A program made the translations under genes and the position numbers. From Achromobacter insolitus (GTDB lineage: Bacteria > Pseudomonadota > Gammaproteobacteria > Burkholderiales > Burkholderiaceae_B), in contig NZ_NJIF01000005.1 in the NCBI RefSeq assembly GCF_002209555.1, positions 124,001-188,000 on the forward strand: a stretch of DNA of 64,000 nt, given 5' to 3'. Shown piece after piece: positions 1-8,081 of this stretch; within the stretch, counting starts at the first letter, position 1, and the number at the start of each line of letters is the position of its first letter. The notes beneath the pieces were generated by a model. It saw only the letters and a program-made list of their open reading frames with translations, was not told where the DNA came from and made no database searches.

Positions 1-70
1 CCACGACTTCCGTACCGCGCAACATGCCCCAGGCGTTGCGGCCTGCCTGAACGAAGCTGATGAGCTTCAT
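1..70 (-). CDS. Probable fumarylacetoacetate hydrolase family protein, N-terminal fragment
   Basis: Only the first 23 codons lie in the window; the gene runs off the left edge. The start codon is the ATG read leftward from position 70. The visible residues begin MKLISFVQAGRNAWGML, which resembles the opening strand of fumarylacetoacetate hydrolase (FAH) family enzymes, proteins that often begin with MKL followed by a short beta strand and a Gly-rich turn. It is divergent from the GntR-family regulator gene at 286, and the space between carries four GCATGC sites, so control by that regulator is likely. The family call rests on a very short stretch and could be wrong. Confidence 0.45.
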   Translation of the reverse strand, partial: MKLISFVQAGRNAWGMLRGTEVV

Positions 71-98
71 GTAGTCTCCTGTGCCTCTTGCGGAAATC

Positions 99-230
99 GC
101 ATGCATTGATGGATTTCTTTGCATGCATTTCTAGCCTTATTCGTACTAGAACCGCCGTTTTTCCGAATTATTGCATGCAATTTTGATAAATCGCAAGGAC
201 AAATGGATTTTCTTATGCCCTATTGCATGC
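99..230. promoter_or_regulatory. Four phased GCATGC sites, candidate GntR operators
   Basis: GCATGC occurs at 99-104, 121-126, 173-178 and 225-230, all in the divergent intergenic region. The start-to-start spacings are 22, 52 and 52 bases, close to two, five and five helical turns, so all sites would face the same side of the DNA. The last two are embedded in the palindrome TTGCATGCAA. A regulator of the FCD-type GntR family, which usually binds short palindromes next to its own gene, is encoded immediately to the right. Assignment as operators is inference. Confidence 0.6.
169..186. repeat. 18-bp direct repeat, copy 1
   Basis: The sequence TATTGCATGCAATTTTGA is found here and again, identically, at 221-238. 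It contains the palindrome TTGCATGCAA followed by TTTTGA. The two copies are exactly 52 bases apart in the promoter region upstream of the GntR-family gene. Confidence 0.75.
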
Positions 231-238
231 AATTTTGA
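221..238. repeat. 18-bp direct repeat, copy 2
   Basis: Identical copy of the 18-bp element at 169-186. This copy ends 47 bases before the start codon of the regulator gene, a position suited to autoregulation. Confidence 0.75.
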
Positions 239-285
239 CGGTACACTGAAAGCCCCAACAGACTGGAACGAGCCCGCATCTCGCT

Positions 286-1017
286 ATGGCCGCACAAATC
301 GATAAAGTCATTTCGGAACTCCGCGACATGGTGCTTTCGGGCGTGCTGCAGCCCGGGGAACGCGTGGTCGAATTGCAGTTTTCGGCACGTTTGGGCGTCT
401 CGCGCACCCCGCTGCGCATTGCCCTGACCGAACTGGAAAAGGAAGGCCTGCTGGAGCGGCTGCCTTCGCGCGGATTCCGGGTACGGGCCTTCACCGTGGA
501 CGAGATCGGCGATGCGGTGGACGTGCGTGGTGTGCTCGAGGGCATGGCGGCCCGCCTCCTGGCGGAGCGCGGCGCCTCACAGGAGGTACTGGACCGTCTG
601 TCAGAGGCCGTGGAGGAAGGACGCGCCCTGCTGGCCCCCGCCCGCCGCGATCTCAACACCACCGTGGATGCCCGCGCCTGGGGGCAGATCAACCGCCGCT
701 TCCACGAAATCCTGTGCGAGGCCGCGGGCAACCGCGCGCTGCTGTCGGCGCTGGAACATAACAACAAGACCCCCTTGGCCGGCCCCGCCGCGCTGACACT
801 GCCGTCGACCCCGTCCCTGCTGGAAACGCCGTTCGTACTGCGCGCGCAAGCGGATCACGAAGACCTGCTGCGCGCCATTACGCGCCGCGAAGCCGTGCGT
901 GCCGAAAACCTGATGCGCGAACACGCCTACCGCAGCCGCGAAAACAAGCGCGTGCTGCTGGAATCCCTGCGCGGCGCCCTGCCCGCCCAACCCATGCTGT
1001 CGGACGCCAGCGCTTGA
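286..1017 (+). CDS. GntR family transcriptional regulator with FCD domain
   Basis: This 243-residue protein has the two-domain layout of FadR/VanR-type GntR regulators. The N-terminal winged helix-turn-helix (about residues 5-75) contains the signature run ARLGVSRTPLRIALTELEKEGLL and the wing RLPSRGFRV. The C-terminal part (about 80-230) is an FCD-type all-helical ligand domain, with helices that usually carry metal-binding His residues and recognise small organic acids. Such proteins are local repressors of catabolic genes. The gene is divergent from the putative FAH-family gene at 1-70 and is preceded by the GCATGC sites, so it probably controls both. The start at 286 gives the standard N-terminus; no strong ribosome binding site is visible. 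Confidence 0.9.
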   Translation: MAAQIDKVISELRDMVLSGVLQPGERVVELQFSARLGVSRTPLRIALTELEKEGLLERLPSRGFRVRAFTVDEIGDAVDVRGVLEGMAARLLAERGASQEVLDRLSEAVEEGRALLAPARRDLNTTVDARAWGQINRRFHEILCEAAGNRALLSALEHNNKTPLAGPAALTLPSTPSLLETPFVLRAQADHEDLLRAITRREAVRAENLMREHAYRSRENKRVLLESLRGALPAQPMLSDASA

Positions 1018-1052
1018 CAAGCGCGATGCCCGCCCAGAACATAGCCATATCC

Positions 1053-1163
1053 ACCCGGGGCGCTTCGACAAGAGGCTGAGACGCCGCTGGCGCGGGCCAA
1101 ACACCCACGCAGCGCGGCAACCCGTTGAACCTGATCCAGGCAATGCTGGCGTAGGGAGGGTGC
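1053..1163 (+). ncRNA. TPP (thiamine pyrophosphate) riboswitch
   Basis: The leader of thiM carries the conserved THI-box blocks in order: a GGGGCGCTTCG arm at about 1056-1066, the core AGAGGCTGAGA at about 1071-1081, a variable arm with a GC-rich helix around 1084-1118, then ACCCGTTGAACCTGATCC at about 1120-1137 and the closing block AATGCTGGCGTAGGGAGGG at 1142-1160. These are the thiamine pyrophosphate contact regions of the known riboswitch class. About 90 bases separate it from the thiM start, enough for an expression platform. High TPP would be expected to switch thiM off. Confidence 0.93.
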
Positions 1164-1254
1164 CGAACCGCTTGCGCGCCGCGCCTCAGTCCGCCGGCTC
1201 CGCCGCTCCTCCGGCCCTCCGCCCGCCCTGGATCCCCACGACAGGGCCCAAGGC

Positions 1255-2073
1255 ATGCCATTCATCCCCGATCTTTCCGCCCAGGCGCTCGTCTCGCGCG
1301 ACCTGTACGCAGCGCTGCGCCGCGACGCGCCCCTGGTGCAGTGCCTGACCAATTTCGTTTCCATGAACACCGCGGCCAACGTGCTGCTGGCCGTAGGCGC
1401 ATCGCCCGCCATGGTGCATGCCCAAGAGGAAGCACCCGAGTTCGCGCGCGTCTGCGGCGCGGTGGTGATCAACATCGGCACCCTTTCCTCGCCCTGGCTG
1501 GACAGCATGCTGTTGACCGCTGCCTCGGCCAACGAGGCCGGCATTCCTTGGGTGCTGGATCCGGTGGCCCATCACGCCACCGCATTTCGTCGAGACGCCG
1601 TCCGGCGCTTGCTGGACCTGCGGCCCACCATCATCCGGGGCAATGCCTCGGAGATCATCGCGCTGGCCGGAGGCCAGAGCGCAAGCATGGGCGTGGACGC
1701 GCGCGACGCGGTCGCGCAGGCGGAGGAATCGGCGCATGCCATAGCGGTCCGCCAAGCCACGGTGGTGGCCGTTACCGGTGAAACCGATTTCGTCACGGAC
1801 GGCACGCGCGCCGTCCGCATTGCTGGCGGGTCCCCCCTGATGCCGCGCGTCACGGCCACAGGCTGCGCGCTGACCGCGACGGTTGGCGCCTTTGCGGCCG
1901 TATCCAGGAATGACCCTTGGGCGGCGGCAATAGCCGCCCTATCGTGCTTCGCAATCGCGGGCCAGCGCGCCGGCGCGGCAGCGCAAGGGCCCGGATCCTT
2001 TGCCTGGCGCTTCCTGGATGCATTGGGGGACCTGGAAGTCGACAGCCTCACCCAGGAATCGCCGCTGCGCTAG
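1255..2073 (+). CDS. thiM: Hydroxyethylthiazole kinase ThiM
   Basis: ThiM phosphorylates 4-methyl-5-(2-hydroxyethyl)thiazole, salvaging the thiazole half of thiamine in the cytoplasm. The 272-residue protein matches the family in length and has its hallmarks: the N-terminal PLVQCLTNFVSMNTAANVLLA segment, the DPVA turn, the RGNASEIIALAG block near residue 125, and the C-terminal VTATGCALTATVGAF block that forms the anion hole with its catalytic Cys. The TPP riboswitch just upstream independently supports a role in thiamine metabolism. No thiE, thiD or thiC lies beside it, so here it stands as a lone salvage gene. It ends 20 bases before the convergent siderophore ATPase gene. Confidence 0.95.
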   Translation: MPFIPDLSAQALVSRDLYAALRRDAPLVQCLTNFVSMNTAANVLLAVGASPAMVHAQEEAPEFARVCGAVVINIGTLSSPWLDSMLLTAASANEAGIPWVLDPVAHHATAFRRDAVRRLLDLRPTIIRGNASEIIALAGGQSASMGVDARDAVAQAEESAHAIAVRQATVVAVTGETDFVTDGTRAVRIAGGSPLMPRVTATGCALTATVGAFAAVSRNDPWAAAIAALSCFAIAGQRAGAAAQGPGSFAWRFLDALGDLEVDSLTQESPLR

Positions 2074-2092
2074 ACGCGGCGGACCTCGGCCG

Positions 2093-2857
2093 CTAAGGCT
2101 GGCGGTAATAGACGCAGATGCGTCGGCCGCCTATTTCGTGCACCTCGATCGGCAGCTCGTAGAGCTCGCTCAGAACCTCCGGCCGAACCAGTTCCGCCGG
2201 AGTTCCCTGGCGCGCGATGCGTCCCGCCCGCATCGCTACGATGCGATCCGCGTAGGTCGACGCGAAATTGATGTCGTGCAGTACCAGCACGACCGTCTTG
2301 CCCAATTCGTCCGCCGCGCGACGCAAGGTGCCCATCATGGCGACGGCGTGTTTCATATCAAGGCTGTTCAACGGCTCGTCCAGCAGGACGTAACGCGTGT
2401 CCTGACACAGCACCATGGCCACGAAGGCGCGCTGGCGCTGGCCACCCGACATTTCGTCCAGGTAGCGGTCGGCCAGCGGTTCCAGATTCAGATAAGCAAT
2501 GGCGCGGTCGATATGGTCCTTGTCCTCCAGCGTCAGCCGGCCGCCCGTATGCGGATAGCGGCCGAACGCGACCAGGTCTCTTGCGGTCAAGCGTAAGGGC
2601 AGGTGATTGTCCTGGCGCAAGATGGCCAGGCGGCGCGCGAGTTCGCGGCTATCCGCGCGGGTTACGTCCAGCCCTTCGACCAGCACCCGGCCCGTGGACA
2701 TGGGCAGCAGGCGGCTGACCATGGACAGCAGCGTGGATTTTCCCGCGCCGTTGGGACCGATGATGGCCGTAACGCCGCCCGCGGGCAGCGACAGGCTGAC
2801 ATCGTCGACCACCACGCTCTCGCCGTACTGCTTGCTGACTTGCTGAATCTCTATCAT
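2093..2857 (-). CDS. Iron-siderophore ABC transporter ATP-binding protein
   Basis: This 254-residue ATPase powers import of an iron-siderophore complex through the two permeases encoded upstream. Walker A is GPNGAGKST near residue 36, the signature motif is MSGGQRQRAF near residue 137, and Walker B is YVLLDEP followed by the switch His in VLVLHD. It resembles the YclP/FatE/CeuD group. I chose the ATG at 2857 because the true N-terminus MIEIQQVSKQYG begins there; the reading frame is open further upstream only by chance. The ATG overlaps the stop of the preceding permease as ATGA, indicating translational coupling in a five-gene uptake locus. Confidence 0.93.
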   Translation of the reverse strand: MIEIQQVSKQYGESVVVDDVSLSLPAGGVTAIIGPNGAGKSTLLSMVSRLLPMSTGRVLVEGLDVTRADSRELARRLAILRQDNHLPLRLTARDLVAFGRYPHTGGRLTLEDKDHIDRAIAYLNLEPLADRYLDEMSGGQRQRAFVAMVLCQDTRYVLLDEPLNSLDMKHAVAMMGTLRRAADELGKTVVLVLHDINFASTYADRIVAMRAGRIARQGTPAELVRPEVLSELYELPIEVHEIGGRRICVYYRQP

Positions 2858-3840
2858 CGGCGCCCCCTGCGCAGGATCAGGACGAGGAACATCAGCCCGC
2901 CCAGGAATTCGATCACCACGCTGACAGTGGTATTCAGGCCCAGCACGCGCTCCAGCAGCGTCTGGCCGCCGACGAGGAAGATCACGCTCAGCAGCACGGC
3001 CGCCGCGACGGTGTAGCGGTGCCGGTCGGACCCCATGACCTGATAGGCCAGGTTGCTGACCAGCAGGCCAAAGAACGTCACCGGCCCGACCAACGCGGTG
3101 GATACCGACACCAGCACCGCGATGGCTACCAGTGTCAGCATGAGTGTGCGGCGATAGTCCACGCCCAGATTCACGGCGATGTCGCGACCCAGTGCCAGCA
3201 CGTCGTATCGGCGGCGCATGCGCCACACCAGCAGGGATGCGGCGCAGACCGCGGCCAGCGCGATCGGCAGCAACCCCACGCGCACCGTATTGAAGCTGGC
3301 GAACATGCGGTCCTGCAGCACCAGGAATTCGTTGGGGTCGATCAGCCGGACCACAAAGTTGGACAGGCTGCGGAACAACAGGCCGAAAATAATGCCCACC
3401 AGCATCATCAGATGCAGGCTGCGCACCGCGTCCGAGAACAACCAGCGGAACAGCAGGCAGGCGAAGGCCGTCATGGCGCCGACCTCCAGCAGGAACGCGG
3501 CCACGGGATGGCTGGCGGCCGTGGCCGCCTGGCCGAAACCGAATACCACCACCGCCTGGATCAACAGGTACAGGGCATCGAAGCCCATGATGGCGGGTGT
3601 CAGGATGCGGTTGTGCGTGATCGTCTGGAACAGCACCGAAGACACCGCGACGGCATAGGCCACCAGCACCATCGCCGCCAGCTTGGCCCCGCGGAACGGA
3701 ATGACGAAGGACCATTGGCCGTTGGCGCCCAAGGTCATGAACGCGATGGCGCATGCCAGCGCAAAGGCCCCCAGCAGCCAAAGGCGCCAGGCTTGTGGCG
3801 CGCGGCCCGTGACCGGCGCGGAGATTGCGAATTCAGCCAA
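2854..3840 (-). CDS. Iron-siderophore ABC transporter permease (FecCD family)
   Basis: The 328-residue protein is strongly hydrophobic with about nine membrane segments, as expected of FecCD/BtuC-type permeases. Family features include GFDALYLLIQ in the first third, the LVGPVTFFGLLVSNLAYQ segment near residue 250 that corresponds to the ATPase-coupling region, and the C-terminal LLERVLGLNTTVSVVIEFLGGLMFLVLI run. It forms a heterodimer with the permease encoded just upstream, which it overlaps by eight bases, and it overlaps the ATPase gene by four. It resembles the YclO/FatC/CeuC subunit. Confidence 0.92.
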   Translation of the reverse strand: MAEFAISAPVTGRAPQAWRLWLLGAFALACAIAFMTLGANGQWSFVIPFRGAKLAAMVLVAYAVAVSSVLFQTITHNRILTPAIMGFDALYLLIQAVVVFGFGQAATAASHPVAAFLLEVGAMTAFACLLFRWLFSDAVRSLHLMMLVGIIFGLLFRSLSNFVVRLIDPNEFLVLQDRMFASFNTVRVGLLPIALAAVCAASLLVWRMRRRYDVLALGRDIAVNLGVDYRRTLMLTLVAIAVLVSVSTALVGPVTFFGLLVSNLAYQVMGSDRHRYTVAAAVLLSVIFLVGGQTLLERVLGLNTTVSVVIEFLGGLMFLVLILRRGRR

Positions 3841-4843
3841 GCCGGTTCCTCCGGGTGCGCAACAACCACAGGAACAGGATGCTGCCCAACACGCCGACCA
3901 CGGTGCCTATGGGGATCTCGTAGGGGTGGATCAGCAGCCGGCCGATGACGTCGCAGGCCAGCACGAATACGCCTCCCAATACCGCTACCCAGGGAATGGA
4001 GCGGCGCATGTTGTCTCCCAACACCAGGCTGACGGCGTTAGGCACGATCAGGCCCAGGAACGGAATACCGCCGGCCGTCACGACGACCACCGCCGAGATC
4101 GCGGACACGATCAGCAGTCCGACCAGCGTCAACCGCGCGTGGTTCAGGCCCAGATTGGAAGCGAACTCGCGGCCCATGCCCGCCACCGTGTAGCGGTCGG
4201 CCGCCGCATAGGCGGCGCAGGCCAGGCCAAAGCCTATCCACAACAGCTCATAGCGCCCGCGCAGCACGCCGGAAAAATCGCCCGTGGTCCAGGCGTGCAG
4301 CGACTGCAGCAGGTCGTAGCGGTAGGCGATGAAAGTCGTGGCGGCATGGATGACGCCGCCCAGGATCAGGCCGATCAGGGGCACGATGAAGGGAGTGCGC
4401 AGCGGCACGCGCTTGAGCAGCGCCAGGAACAGCAAGGTGCCCGCCAGCGCAAAGCCCGTGGCCGTCAGCATCTTGCCGATCACGGGGGTGTCCGGCGCCA
4501 GCAGCGTGACGACGAGTATGCCCAGCGTGGCGGACTCCACCGTGCCCGCCGTCGTGGGCTCGACATAACGGTTGCGGACCAGCATCTGCATGATCAGTCC
4601 CGCCACCGCCAAGGACATACCGGCCAGCAGCAACGCCAGCGTGCGCGGTATCCGACTGACCATGAGCAGGCGCCAGGCGCGCTCCGCATCCTCGCCCGCT
4701 CCCCAAAGCGCGGACAGGCTGAGCTGTCCCGCGCCCAGGCTGACGCTGGCCGCGCACAGAGCCAGCAGCACGCCCACCGCTGCCGTCAAACCGCCCCAAC
4801 CGCCTACCGACTGCCGCCACGTCACCCGCGATACTCCCGCCAC
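3833..4843 (-). CDS. Iron-siderophore ABC transporter permease (FecCD family)
   Basis: The first permease of the locus, 336 residues, has a signal-anchor-like N-terminal segment and about nine membrane helices. Family motifs are visible: RIPRTLALLLAGMSLAVAGLIMQ near residue 60, the coupling segment AGGIPFLGLIVPNAVSLVLGDN near 240, and the C-terminal YEIPIGTVVGVLGSILFLWLL run. It resembles the YclN/FatD/CeuB subunit. It partners with the permease encoded immediately downstream, with an eight-base gene overlap, and follows the binding-protein gene by 14 bases. Confidence 0.92.
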   Translation of the reverse strand: MAGVSRVTWRQSVGGWGGLTAAVGVLLALCAASVSLGAGQLSLSALWGAGEDAERAWRLLMVSRIPRTLALLLAGMSLAVAGLIMQMLVRNRYVEPTTAGTVESATLGILVVTLLAPDTPVIGKMLTATGFALAGTLLFLALLKRVPLRTPFIVPLIGLILGGVIHAATTFIAYRYDLLQSLHAWTTGDFSGVLRGRYELLWIGFGLACAAYAAADRYTVAGMGREFASNLGLNHARLTLVGLLIVSAISAVVVVTAGGIPFLGLIVPNAVSLVLGDNMRRSIPWVAVLGGVFVLACDVIGRLLIHPYEIPIGTVVGVLGSILFLWLLRTRRNRLG

Positions 4844-4857
4844 TCACGCATCAGGCT

Positions 4858-5808
4858 TCACTTGGCCGCCGCCAGCGCGCCCGCAATTTCGTCGACGTTC
4901 TGTTGCATGGCGGTCAAGCCCGCGCTGCCCATCAGATACCAGTTGTAGCCGTTCAGGTAGACCACGCGCTTGTTCTTCCAAGCCTTGGTCGGGCGCACGA
5001 GCTCGTTGTCCAGCATGCGTTGAGCCGAGACGCCTTCCCGGCCGATGGCGGCGTCGCGGTCGATCACGAACAGCCAGTCGGGGTCGGTCTGGGCGATGAA
5101 CTCGAACGAGATCGCCTGGCCGTGGTTGGACACGCTCAAGCCCGTCGTCGCCGGCTTGACGCCGAATGCATCATGGATCACGCCAAAACGCGACCCCGGG
5201 CCGTAGGCGCTCATCTTGCCGCCGGTGGTCAACACGATCAGCGCCGTGCCTGCGTTTGCCGCCTTGCCGTTCAAGTCCGCGATGGATGCACGCAACGCAT
5301 CCAGCTTCGTCTTGGCCACCTCTTGCTTGCCATAAATGGCGGCCAGCGTCTCCGTGTTGCGCGTCACGCTGCCGACCAGGTCCTTGGCGTCCACCGTAAG
5401 GTCCACGGTGGGCGCCAGCTTGGACAGTTCGTCGTACTTGGGCGCGGAGCGGCCCGCGACAAAGATGACTTGCGGCGCGGCGGCATGGATCACTTCGTAG
5501 TTGGGCTCGAACATCGTGCCCACCTTCAGGTAGCGCTGATCGGCGTACTGACTCAGTTGCGGCGGCAACTTGGCCACCGTGGGCACGCCCGCCACGTTCA
5601 CATCCAGCGCATGCAGCGTGTCCAGCACGGCCAGGTCCATCACCACCGTCTTCGCCGGATTGGCCGGCACGGCGGTTTCACCGCGCGCGTGCTTCACCGG
5701 CACGGTCGTCTGCGCGGCACACACCGCCGTGGCCGCGCCCAGGACAAGCGCGGCTCCGGCCTGGACCGCCCAACGCCGGGCGCGGCTTGCTTGCATTTGC
5801 TTCTTCAT
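4858..5808 (-). CDS. Periplasmic siderophore-binding protein (FatB/CeuE/YclQ type)
   Basis: This 316-residue protein captures the iron-siderophore complex in the periplasm and hands it to the permeases. The first 31 residues form a Sec signal (KKQMQASRARR then a hydrophobic run ending AVCAAQT); I see no lipobox, so it is probably soluble. It has the class III binding-protein layout with segments such as KTVVMDLAVLDTLHALD, PNYEVIHAAAPQVIFVAGR and the conserved DWLFVIDRD. It resembles the binding proteins for catecholate or petrobactin-type siderophores rather than FhuD. The exact ligand cannot be told from sequence. It lies 42 bases downstream of the receptor gene. Confidence 0.88.
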   Translation of the reverse strand: MKKQMQASRARRWAVQAGAALVLGAATAVCAAQTTVPVKHARGETAVPANPAKTVVMDLAVLDTLHALDVNVAGVPTVAKLPPQLSQYADQRYLKVGTMFEPNYEVIHAAAPQVIFVAGRSAPKYDELSKLAPTVDLTVDAKDLVGSVTRNTETLAAIYGKQEVAKTKLDALRASIADLNGKAANAGTALIVLTTGGKMSAYGPGSRFGVIHDAFGVKPATTGLSVSNHGQAISFEFIAQTDPDWLFVIDRDAAIGREGVSAQRMLDNELVRPTKAWKNKRVVYLNGYNWYLMGSAGLTAMQQNVDEIAGALAAAK

Positions 5809-5850
5809 GCGTACCTCTTCATGTTGCGGGCGCCAGGCGCCCTTTCAAAC

Positions 5851-7869
5851 TCAGAACTTGACGCCCACGCCCAGCCAATAGCGGCGGCCGTCCTCGACAT
5901 AGCCGTAGTCGTCATAGGTAACCTGCTTGTCGAACAGGTTGTAGATGCCCGCGTACACCGCCACGGTCTTGTTCACTTGGTACGAGCCCCCCAGGTCCAC
6001 GAAGGTATAGGAAGGCGCGACCACCGATGAGGACGACGGGCCGGTGATGGGCTGGCTTTCCTTGCCGCGGTAGTTCACGCGCGCCCACGCCTGCAGCGCA
6101 TCCGAGGCCTGCCAGTTCACGGTGGTGGTGAACAGGTGCTTGGGCAGCTGGTTCAGCGGCTGGCCCTTGTATTGGCCGGACTTCTGCTCCGACTTGGTGA
6201 AGGTGTAGCTGCTGGTCAGGGACCAGTCGCGCGACAGCGGCAGCTTCAAGTTGGCTTCCACGCCACGCGAATTGGCCTTGTCCACGTTCATGTACGTGGT
6301 CGGGTCCGAGCCAAACTGGTTCGGGCCGTCCGTGCACTGGGTCGCCGGGCACGCGACCCGTGTGATCTTGTCCTTGAAATCATTGTTGAAGACGGTCAGG
6401 CCCGCGTTGAAGCCTTCACCGTTGTCATACAGGATGCCGATTTCCTCGGTCACCGACTTTTCCGGGGTGAGGTCCGGGTTGCCGTACATGTTGCCGCCGC
6501 GGCTGACCTGGCCCCAGCCGGCCACCGTCTGGCGCAGGTCTGGCGCGCGGAACCCCGTGGACACGCCGCCCTTCAGGGTCCAGCGTTCGGCCATGTGCCA
6601 CACGCCGTACAGGCGCGGGCTGAAGTGCGTGCCGAAGTTCTCGTCTTCGTCCATGCGCAGGCCGGTGGTCACGGCAAAGCTCTCTGTCAGGCGCCATTCG
6701 TCCTCGGCGAACAGGGCCCACTGATAGCGGTCCACCTTGCTGGGGCCGTTGGCCAGCTGATTGCCAGTCTGGTCGTTCAGGCGCTGGCTCAGGTAACTGC
6801 CGCCCAGGGTCAGCATGTGCGAACCCAGGGGGAGTGTCCAGCTCGTCTGCAAGTCCAGGTTCTTGATCTTCATCTGGCGCGAGCGGTTGTCGAACTCCTC
6901 CTGCTGCACATAGCTGTCCGACACCCCCCAGCCCCACCGACCGGTATGCGACAGCGCCCACTTGTTGCTGCGGTAGTCGGTATCGGACGAGGCCGGGCAG
7001 CCGTTGCGTCCGCATGCCTGGCCGGGCGGCAGCGGCTCGACAGTCTTGCCCAGCGTTTCGTGCAGCTTCTGACGCATGGTGGTCGCTTCCAGCACGATGT
7101 CGTGGTCGCGGTTGGGCGTCAGCGCCAGCTTGGCCGTAACGCTTTCCGAGTTGCGTTTGCGGAAACCATCGACGATGTCGTCTTCGTCGCGCTGCGTCGC
7201 CTGGCCATAAATCTGCAGGCCCAGCAGGTCCGTCTTGATCGGGCCGGCCAGGTAGAAGTTGCCCTGGTAGATGTCGCCGGACTTGTTGCTTTCCTGGATC
7301 GTCGTGTCCAGGCGGATCTCGCCGCCCCACTCGGCAGGCACCTTGCGCGTGATGATATTGATCACCCCGCCCATGGCGTCCGAGCCGTACAGCGAAGACA
7401 TGGGGCCGCGCACCACCTCGATGCGCTCGATAGCCGAAAGCGGCGGCGTCCAACCGCCTTCGACACCCGTGGAATCCGAGTTGGTGCGGGTCTCGCGCGA
7501 ATTCTGGCGCTTGCCGTCGATGAGGATCAACGTGTACTTGGGGCCCATGCCGCGCAGGCTGATGTCCTGGCGGTCGCCGCCGCCGGTGACGATCACGCCC
7601 GGCACATCGACCAATGCATCATTGATATCGCGGTAGAACTTCTTGTCCAGATCCTCCCGCGTGATCACGCTGATCGACGCCGGCGCATCCTGGATCTCCT
7701 GTTCATACCCCGAGGCCGTCACCACCACGGTGTCCAGCGTCTTGGTGTTGTCCGCGCTTTGGGCCCAGGCAGGCTGCGCCATGCCGAAACCCGCGGCGCA
7801 CAAGGCTGCCGCCAATTGCGTGCGCGACCCCGGACCGCGCCGGCCAGCGACCAATTCTTTGCTGCTCAT
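5851..7869 (-). CDS. TonB-dependent siderophore receptor
   Basis: This outer-membrane receptor takes up a ferric siderophore using TonB energy. From the ATG at 7869 it has 672 residues: a signal peptide ending near AWAQSAD, a TonB-box-like DTVVVTAS, the plug domain with SISVITREDL, VRGPMSSLYGSDAMGGVINIITR, and a beta-barrel ending in the typical terminal aromatic residue (GVGVKF). The plug is close to FepA/CirA/BfeA-type catecholate receptors. I prefer 7869 over the in-frame ATG 36 bases upstream because GGGAGA lies at a suitable distance before it. A Fur box lies about 70 bases upstream, so it should be induced by iron starvation. Confidence 0.92.
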   Translation of the reverse strand: MSSKELVAGRRGPGSRTQLAAALCAAGFGMAQPAWAQSADNTKTLDTVVVTASGYEQEIQDAPASISVITREDLDKKFYRDINDALVDVPGVIVTGGGDRQDISLRGMGPKYTLILIDGKRQNSRETRTNSDSTGVEGGWTPPLSAIERIEVVRGPMSSLYGSDAMGGVINIITRKVPAEWGGEIRLDTTIQESNKSGDIYQGNFYLAGPIKTDLLGLQIYGQATQRDEDDIVDGFRKRNSESVTAKLALTPNRDHDIVLEATTMRQKLHETLGKTVEPLPPGQACGRNGCPASSDTDYRSNKWALSHTGRWGWGVSDSYVQQEEFDNRSRQMKIKNLDLQTSWTLPLGSHMLTLGGSYLSQRLNDQTGNQLANGPSKVDRYQWALFAEDEWRLTESFAVTTGLRMDEDENFGTHFSPRLYGVWHMAERWTLKGGVSTGFRAPDLRQTVAGWGQVSRGGNMYGNPDLTPEKSVTEEIGILYDNGEGFNAGLTVFNNDFKDKITRVACPATQCTDGPNQFGSDPTTYMNVDKANSRGVEANLKLPLSRDWSLTSSYTFTKSEQKSGQYKGQPLNQLPKHLFTTTVNWQASDALQAWARVNYRGKESQPITGPSSSSVVAPSYTFVDLGGSYQVNKTVAVYAGIYNLFDKQVTYDDYGYVEDGRRYWLGVGVKF

Positions 7870-7937
7870 GATTCCAATTTCTCCCGTCCCAGGCCTGCCC
7901 CGCACCCCGCGTGCGGCGTCCTACCTGCCCCGTACTT

Positions 7938-7956
7938 ATTAATGAAAACCATTCTC
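7938..7956. promoter_or_regulatory. Fur box upstream of the siderophore receptor
   Basis: ATTAATGAAAACCATTCTC matches the 19-base Fur consensus GATAATGATAATCATTATC at 14 of 19 positions by my count. A second near-palindrome, ATTCTCATATTAGAAT at 7951-7966, overlaps it, as is common where Fur dimers bind in overlapping arrays. It sits between the leftward receptor gene and the rightward two-component genes, so it could affect both. Confidence 0.75.
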
Positions 7957-8081
7957 ATATTAGAATTGGAGCTGCCGGGAGCCAGCAACACGCTTTCCGC
8001 AACTTTTATCTTCTTTGAACTTCTTGACACTCCGGCCCGCGGTCATAAGCCAAACTGCCGGATGCAGAACCGACGATACGC

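Noticed and set aside
169-238. The repeated 18-base element as a mobile element end or CRISPR-like repeat
   Set aside because: Only two full copies occur, both inside one promoter region with palindromic cores and no spacer array or transposase; regulatory sites fit better.
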